Below the pieces are notes generated by a model. It did no database searches. It worked only from the letters and a program-made list of their open reading frames with translations, and had not been told where the DNA came from. Made by a program: the position numbers and the translations under genes. From Halieaceae bacterium (GTDB lineage Bacteria > Pseudomonadota > Gammaproteobacteria > Pseudomonadales > Halieaceae): DNA of 10,751 nt. Location: contig JABIZW010000151.1 in NCBI GenBank assembly GCA_018666295.1, forward strand, positions 1 through 10,751, given 5' to 3'. This document shows positions 6,916 through 10,751 of the stretch, in pieces; the stretch's first letter is position 1; every line of letters starts with the position of its first letter.

Positions 6916-6971
6916 TCCGACGGCTCTAGTCCATTTGGGCTTGTGGACCGGGCTATGCACAAGATAGAACG

Positions 6972-6999
6972 AAGCGCGCGAGCAAGGAATAAGCGCGCG
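6972..6999. repeat. Direct repeat AAGCGCGCG, 19-bp period, in divergent promoter region
   Basis: AAGCGCGCG occurs at 6972-6980 and again at 6991-6999, about two helical turns apart, between the divergent SDR-3 and SDR-4 genes. Spacing and location fit paired binding sites for a regulator of SDR-4 or of both genes. The second copy extends into a 9-base alternating GC run (6993-7001). No clear -35/-10 pair accompanies it. Confidence 0.3.
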
Positions 7000-7050
7000 C
7001 GTAGATACTTAGTCTAAACTGACCATTACAAAAAGCAGGTGGTAAGCAGG

Positions 7051-7812
7051 GTGGCAGAGCTAGCAGGAAAAACAGCATTAGTAACGGGTGCGGGCGTGGG
7101 CATCGGTCGTGCGATTGCGATGAAACTCGCAAGCGAGGGTGCGCGCGTGCTTGTCGTTGACTTTAATGAAGAGACAGCAGAACAGGCGGTAAACGATATT
7201 GTAAACGCGGGAGGCGAGGCCAAGACGTTTGTGGCCGATGTCAGCGACGAGCAACGTGTTTCAGCCATGGTTAAATTTGCAGTCGATACTTTTGGTTCGT
7301 TGGATGTGGCATGCAATAGCGCAGCGGTAAGTCGTGGCTCAGGCCCTATTCACACCTTTGACAAAGCCGTATTTGATCAGACGCTTGATCTCTGTTTGAC
7401 CAACACCTTTCTCTGTATGAAATATGAGATCGAGGCGATGCTGGAGCAGACCTCGGGCGGCAGTATTGTAAATATTTCATCCAACGCTTCATTACGAGGT
7501 CAGCCTTATAACACCGCTTATGCGGCCGCTAAGAGCGGCGTGAATCTACTCACCAAAAGTGCTGCAGCAGAGTATGGACACAAAGGAATTCGGATTAATG
7601 CGGTCTCGCCGGGCGTGGTTCGAACACCAGGCGTTGAAAAATATTTTGAGGAGCAGCCCAAAATTGCAGAGGGACTCAAGCAGGCGGCTGTGATGCGTCG
7701 CTTGGGCGAGCCCTCAGAAATTGCAGAGGCGGTGTGTTTCCTCGCCTCAGACCGCGCGTCCTTCATTACGGGTCAGTTGCTCAGTGTCGACGGTGGCGCG
7801 GCCGTAAAGTAG
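7051..7812 (+). CDS. SDR-4: short-chain dehydrogenase with altered NNAG and tetrad Asn, NAD-type
   Basis: The 253-residue SDR has TGAGVGIG (12-19), D37 after strand 2 (VVDFNEE, NAD(H)-type), S144, Y157 and K161, PGVVRTPG (187-194) and SVDGG (245-249). Two usually conserved spots differ. NNAG reads NSAA (89-92), and the helix-4 Asn of the proton-relay tetrad is C115 in LDLCLTN. The fold and Ser-Tyr-Lys core are intact, so activity is expected, perhaps with a changed proton relay. I chose GTG 7051 because AGGTGG lies eight bases upstream and the protein then starts like its relatives; an in-frame GTG at 7039 lacks a ribosome site but would add only four residues. It stands alone on the plus strand, divergent from SDR-3 and convergent with SDR-5. 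Confidence 0.9.
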   Translation: MAELAGKTALVTGAGVGIGRAIAMKLASEGARVLVVDFNEETAEQAVNDIVNAGGEAKTFVADVSDEQRVSAMVKFAVDTFGSLDVACNSAAVSRGSGPIHTFDKAVFDQTLDLCLTNTFLCMKYEIEAMLEQTSGGSIVNISSNASLRGQPYNTAYAAAKSGVNLLTKSAAAEYGHKGIRINAVSPGVVRTPGVEKYFEEQPKIAEGLKQAAVMRRLGEPSEIAEAVCFLASDRASFITGQLLSVDGGAAVK

Positions 7813-7838
7813 GGGTCGATAAAAAGTAAGGGTCGATA
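7806..7838. repeat. Imperfect 17-bp-period tandem duplication across the SDR-4 stop codon
   Basis: AAAGTAGGGGTCGATA (7806-7821) is repeated as AAAGTAAGGGTCGATA (7823-7838), identical at 15 of 16 bases. The first copy contains the SDR-4 TAG stop at 7810-7812. The second copy is not in the same frame. It looks like a small slippage duplication. The rest of the convergent gap to SDR-5 holds only a weak GCGAG/CTCGC stem (7846-7865), not a clear terminator. Confidence 0.7.
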
Positions 7839-7871
7839 CAAGGTCGCGAGCCGTCACAGACTCGCCAGTCC

Positions 7872-8669
7872 TCAGCCCATATTGACCTGACCACCATCGA
7901 TGGCAATGGATTGTCCGTTGACATAGCGTGATTCGGGCGCGCACAGCATCGCGACGAATTCGCCAATATCATTTTCACAGTGGCCCAAGCGTTTCATCGG
8001 CACCGTTTGCTCAAAAGCGGCGGCCTCTTCTGGGCGCCATTGTGCCCACATTTCCAGGGCAGGGGACTTCGCCAATGGTAAAATACAGTTGGTGCGAATA
8101 CCCATCGATCCCCATTCACAGGCGGCGCCGCGCGACAATGCGCGGATGGCCTCTTTCTGCGCTGCGTAAACGCCATAAGTGGAGGTGTCCCAGCGCTTCG
8201 CCGCTGCAGTGGCAAGATTAATAATATTGCCATCTCCCGACTTTATAAGGTGCGGTTGAGCCAGCTGCATCAGTCGCAAGGTGGCCATTGGACCGACACG
8301 AAGTCCCGCTTCAAAGTCCTCCAGCGTGGTCTCCATTAGCGTATTGATGCTCGTAGTGACGGCGTTATTGACCAAAATATCGAGGCGCCCAAAGGCAGCG
8401 ACTGCGTTCGACACCAGCGCGTCAAGTGCATCGAGGTTCGAGATATCACATTCGATTGCCACGGCCTTGCCGTTGAAGCGAGCTTCAATATCAGCGACCG
8501 TCTTTTCACATTTACTCAATGTTCGCCCGACGGCAACAATGGACACCCCGCGCTTCGCCAATGAGAACGCAATGCCCTGACCAATGCCCTGGCCCGCGCC
8601 GGTGATTAAGGCGACTTTGCCCTGAAGCGGGGGGAGGGATCCAGAGTGAGTCGTATCAGCGTCGGTCAT
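7872..8669 (-). CDS. SDR-5: short-chain dehydrogenase with degenerate catalytic tetrad, NADP-type
   Basis: The 265-residue SDR-fold protein has an N-terminal extension of ~15 residues, TGAGQGIG (23-30), VGRT after strand 2 (no acid, NADP-type), CDISN (74-78), NNA (101-103), the pair Y168/K172 (YAAQK) and IAIDGG (255-260). The tetrad is incomplete: the helix-4 Asn is G126 (LRVGPMA), and the strand-5 Ser is replaced in NLATAAAK, where T154 is the nearest hydroxyl. The PG after strand 6 reads LPLAKSP. It may be a working reductase using Thr, or a divergent enzyme with changed chemistry. Start: ATG at 8669 with GAGG six to seven bases before it. It follows the EthD-like gene after 60 bp on the same strand, last in the ligase series. 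Confidence 0.88.
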   Translation of the reverse strand: MTDADTTHSGSLPPLQGKVALITGAGQGIGQGIAFSLAKRGVSIVAVGRTLSKCEKTVADIEARFNGKAVAIECDISNLDALDALVSNAVAAFGRLDILVNNAVTTSINTLMETTLEDFEAGLRVGPMATLRLMQLAQPHLIKSGDGNIINLATAAAKRWDTSTYGVYAAQKEAIRALSRGAACEWGSMGIRTNCILPLAKSPALEMWAQWRPEEAAAFEQTVPMKRLGHCENDIGEFVAMLCAPESRYVNGQSIAIDGGQVNMG

Positions 8670-8729
8670 AAAGAACCTCGTAAGTGATCAATCATTCGTT
8701 GTTAGGTTGGTTTTAGGGCAATCAGTGAT

Positions 8730-9398
8730 TCACCGCAGGCGATGCTCGGTCATATGAATAACCGACGATCGCTCGAGATCGAGTAATCGCTGGCTACTCT
8801 CGGTCAGCACATGGATATTCGACATCATTTTTACTTCGTCGTCGCCGTCGGCAAAAAACGCGGTCAGTGAATTTGCGGCCTCAATCGAGAAATATTCTTC
8901 GACAATCCCATCGAGCTGATCGTGGGACGAGCGAAGTACCAGATTCTGGCGGTAGCCAAGGGTGTTTTGGGTATCAAGGGCGACCTGCACATGTTCTTGA
9001 AACCAGATTTGCTCTAACGCCGCGTCGGGCAGGCCCTCGCGCCGTTCGAAGCAGCAGAGTTGCATCGTTCCGCTGAATGTCTCTTCAGTGAGGAGTGGTG
9101 GTGTCAGTGGCGTGGCTCCCTTGCACCAGTGGACTTCCGCTCCGAGTTGCGCAGCAACATCGACTGCGCGTTGCCAGTCGATGGCTGCATCTGAGAACTC
9201 GAGCGCCAGACGCCCGCTGGTGAGCTTCCCGGTGGGGTTTCGTGTCCACATAGCCGCTTGGTCGCTGTGTGCATCGCTCGTCCCTAGATACGCGTTCTGT
9301 ACCCCTGAAAAGGCGTCTAGCGCGCGCATTGCGGACTCCCGCGTCGGACGTTCTGCAAAAAACAGAAAAATCAGACGGTGGGTGTCTGGCTCAGTCAA
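8730..9398 (-). CDS. EthD-like (dimeric alpha/beta barrel) protein
   Basis: The C-terminal half of this 222-residue protein resembles the EthD domain: WFQEHVQVAL (132-141), GYRQNLVL (148-155), DGIVEEYFS (163-171), then an FF segment and ERSSVIHMTEHR (209-220). Such ferredoxin-like proteins accompany degradation operons; some act as small accessory enzymes or cyclases, and EthD itself is needed for ETBE degradation with unclear role. Residues 1-110 have a similar alternating pattern and could be a second, diverged copy of the fold, but that is inference. It starts at TTG 9398, supported by AAGGAG seven bases upstream, which lies inside the ligase coding sequence. Start and ligase stop overlap by eight bases, so translation is probably coupled. 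I see no catalytic motif that fixes a reaction. Confidence 0.75.
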   Translation of the reverse strand: MTEPDTHRLIFLFFAERPTRESAMRALDAFSGVQNAYLGTSDAHSDQAAMWTRNPTGKLTSGRLALEFSDAAIDWQRAVDVAAQLGAEVHWCKGATPLTPPLLTEETFSGTMQLCCFERREGLPDAALEQIWFQEHVQVALDTQNTLGYRQNLVLRSSHDQLDGIVEEYFSIEAANSLTAFFADGDDEVKMMSNIHVLTESSQRLLDLERSSVIHMTEHRLR

Positions 9399-10751
9399 AA
9401 TAGCGCTCCTTGATGGCTGTTTTTAGCAGTTTTCGCAGGGTATTTCTGGCCAGTGGTTCGTCGGTGAATACAACGTGCTCGGGGACTTTGTAGCCGGCGA
9501 GTACGGCTTTACAGAATGATTTGATGCCATCGGCGTCAGCGACGACTGACTCCTGCAATTTGATCACAGCACCCACTTCCTCACCCCAGGTGTCATGCTC
9601 TATGCCGACAACCGCAACTTCCTCGCATCCTGGATATTCGAGCAGACAGGCTTCAATTTCTGAAGGGTAGATATTCTCTCCCCCGCGGATAATCATGTCT
9701 TTGACACGACCACAGATGTACAGCAAGCCCTCGCCGCTGATGTAGCCGATATCACCGGTCCCCATCCAGCCATCGATGGGTTTATCCGATTCAGTGCCAC
9801 CCGAGAAATAGCCTTGAATGGCTGCTGACGAACGGACCCATATCTCACCGGGCTCGCCCGAGGGCACTTCCTTGCCATTTTCATCTCTGAAGCTAAACTC
9901 CACGATCGGGCTGGGGAATCCTGATGCGCTCGGTCGCTCAGTAAAGTAGCGACCTGTGAATGCGGCTCCTGATCCCATGGTTTCGGTCATTCCCCATCCG
10001 CCACCGGACATGGCCGTTCCAGTTTTGGTGGCATAGAGCTCGGAGAGGAGTTCGGGTGTGGCTGCGCCACCAGCACTCACGTTCGTGAGGTGTGCTGCGT
10101 GCCCGTCGCTGAAGGCTTGATTTTTTAACAGTTCGAGCAACATGACCGGCGCTCCCATAAGAACCGTGATTTGCTCTTCTTTGACGATGCGCAGCGCCTC
10201 TTGAATGCTCCACTTGTACATTATGTGCAGCGCGCGGCCGTAACGGAGGTTGATGAGCGCCTGGGATAGCAAGCCACTGATGTGAAACAGGGGAACAGCG
10301 AGGAGGGTTTTTGGAAGCGTGGGACTGGCTAACTGCTTGTTCATTTCCTCCATATTGGTCATGTAGGTCCCGGCACCGATGAACTCGACGTTCATCAGCG
10401 CCTGACAGCAATTAAAATGCGAGAGCAGGGCACCTTTTGGGCGGCCGGAGGTTCCCGATGTGAACATGAGAATTGCCGGGGCGTGTCGATCCACGTCGGC
10501 GATTAACGGTTCGCTCGGTACGGCACGCTGACGGATCTCGCTGAGTGAGGTGTCCTGCGGGCCTTCGCACTCATTGACTACTACCGCGGGCAGCTTGGCA
10601 TTGAGTTCACGGATAAATGCCAGTCGATCACTGTCGCAAAAAACCAGCTTTGCCTTGCTGTCTTCGAGGCCTTGGATCAGTTCTTGCGCTTTACCCCAGC
10701 TATTGAGCGGTACGGCTACAGCACCGATGGTCACGGTAGCGACAAAGGCAA
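9391..10751 (-). CDS. AMP-dependent acyl-CoA synthetase/ligase, N-terminus beyond window
   Basis: This is an adenylate-forming ligase that activates a carboxylic acid to its CoA thioester via an acyl-AMP. The reading frame is open to the right edge (AFVATV precedes the GTG at 10734), and family comparison indicates ~100 missing residues; that GTG is internal. Numbered from the GTG, motifs in order are the P-loop TSGTSGRPKG (92-101), VPLFHISG (147-154), GWGMTET (246-252), GWMGTGDIGY (322-331) and GRVKDMIIRGGENIYP (342-357). At the C-terminus the usual PRNxxGK reads LARNTLRK (428-435), keeping the adenylation Lys (K435) but with Gly changed to Arg and Pro to Ala. General type is FadD/long-chain or CaiC-like. 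Its place ahead of EthD and SDR-5 suggests it activates the pathway substrate or an acidic intermediate. Confidence 0.93.
   Translation of the reverse strand, partial: AFVATVTIGAVAVPLNSWGKAQELIQGLEDSKAKLVFCDSDRLAFIRELNAKLPAVVVNECEGPQDTSLSEIRQRAVPSEPLIADVDRHAPAILMFTSGTSGRPKGALLSHFNCCQALMNVEFIGAGTYMTNMEEMNKQLASPTLPKTLLAVPLFHISGLLSQALINLRYGRALHIMYKWSIQEALRIVKEEQITVLMGAPVMLLELLKNQAFSDGHAAHLTNVSAGGAATPELLSELYATKTGTAMSGGGWGMTETMGSGAAFTGRYFTERPSASGFPSPIVEFSFRDENGKEVPSGEPGEIWVRSSAAIQGYFSGGTESDKPIDGWMGTGDIGYISGEGLLYICGRVKDMIIRGGENIYPSEIEACLLEYPGCEEVAVVGIEHDTWGEEVGAVIKLQESVVADADGIKSFCKAVLAGYKVPEHVVFTDEPLARNTLRKLLKTAIKERYFD

Noticed and set aside
6993..7001. Alternating GC run as a Z-DNA element
   Set aside because: Nine bases is too short to claim more than GC-rich composition; recorded only as part of the direct repeat.
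7846..7865. GCGAG/CTCGC stem between SDR-4 and SDR-5 as a terminator
   Set aside because: Only five base pairs with a 10-base loop and no T-tract; too weak to annotate.
2445..8669. Five SDR genes as a recent tandem amplification
   Set aside because: Their sequences differ widely in length, cofactor site, insertions and active-site residues, and they lie in mixed orientations, so recent duplication is unlikely.
9938..10411. 157-residue open frame on the minus strand inside the ligase gene
   Set aside because: It is an alternative frame of a strongly matched acyl-CoA ligase; its translation is low-complexity, Arg/His-rich, with no domain pattern.

Overview
The window carries eleven protein-coding genes packed tightly on both strands. 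Nine are complete and two run off the ends. I see no RNA genes, CRISPR array, insertion sequence or integrase. The composition, short gaps, good Shine-Dalgarno sites, frequent GTG/TTG starts and protein families point to an aerobic proteobacterium. My guess is a marine gammaproteobacterium of the OM60/NOR5 (Halieaceae) type, but that rests on recalled family distribution and not on any marker gene in the window.

Layout, left to right. (1) A plus-strand pair: the C-terminal ~280 residues of an Old Yellow Enzyme/NemA-like flavin reductase (1-843), then an amidohydrolase_2-family protein that has lost most of its metal ligands (898-1767). (2) A minus-strand Rv0130/NodN-type MaoC hydratase (1783-2241) that converges on the amidohydrolase over a shared hairpin and diverges from a short-chain dehydrogenase (SDR-1, 2445-3221). 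(3) A minus-strand series read right to left: SDR-3 (6072-6884), SDR-2 (5284-6042, resembling 3-alpha-hydroxysteroid dehydrogenase HsdA) and a secreted DUF3604 protein (3196-5208) whose 3' end overlaps that of SDR-1. (4) SDR-4 on the plus strand (7051-7812), divergent from SDR-3. (5) A second minus-strand series: acyl-CoA ligase (9391 to beyond 10751), EthD-like protein (8730-9398, translationally coupled to the ligase) and SDR-5 (7872-8669).

Taken together this looks like part of a catabolic island. A CoA ligase would activate an acid. A MaoC hydratase, an ene-reductase and five mutually divergent SDRs would carry out hydration, reduction and alcohol/ketone chemistry. An amidohydrolase-fold protein and an EthD-fold protein would serve as accessory or ring-modifying enzymes. 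The HsdA-like SDR hints at an alicyclic, terpenoid or steroid-like substrate, but the substrate is not readable from the sequence. The SDR cofactor signatures split into two NAD-type (SDR-2, SDR-4) and three NADP-type (SDR-1, SDR-3, SDR-5), so they are unlikely to be redundant. No dedicated regulator or transporter lies in the window. Inverted and direct repeats in the divergent promoter regions are possible operators.
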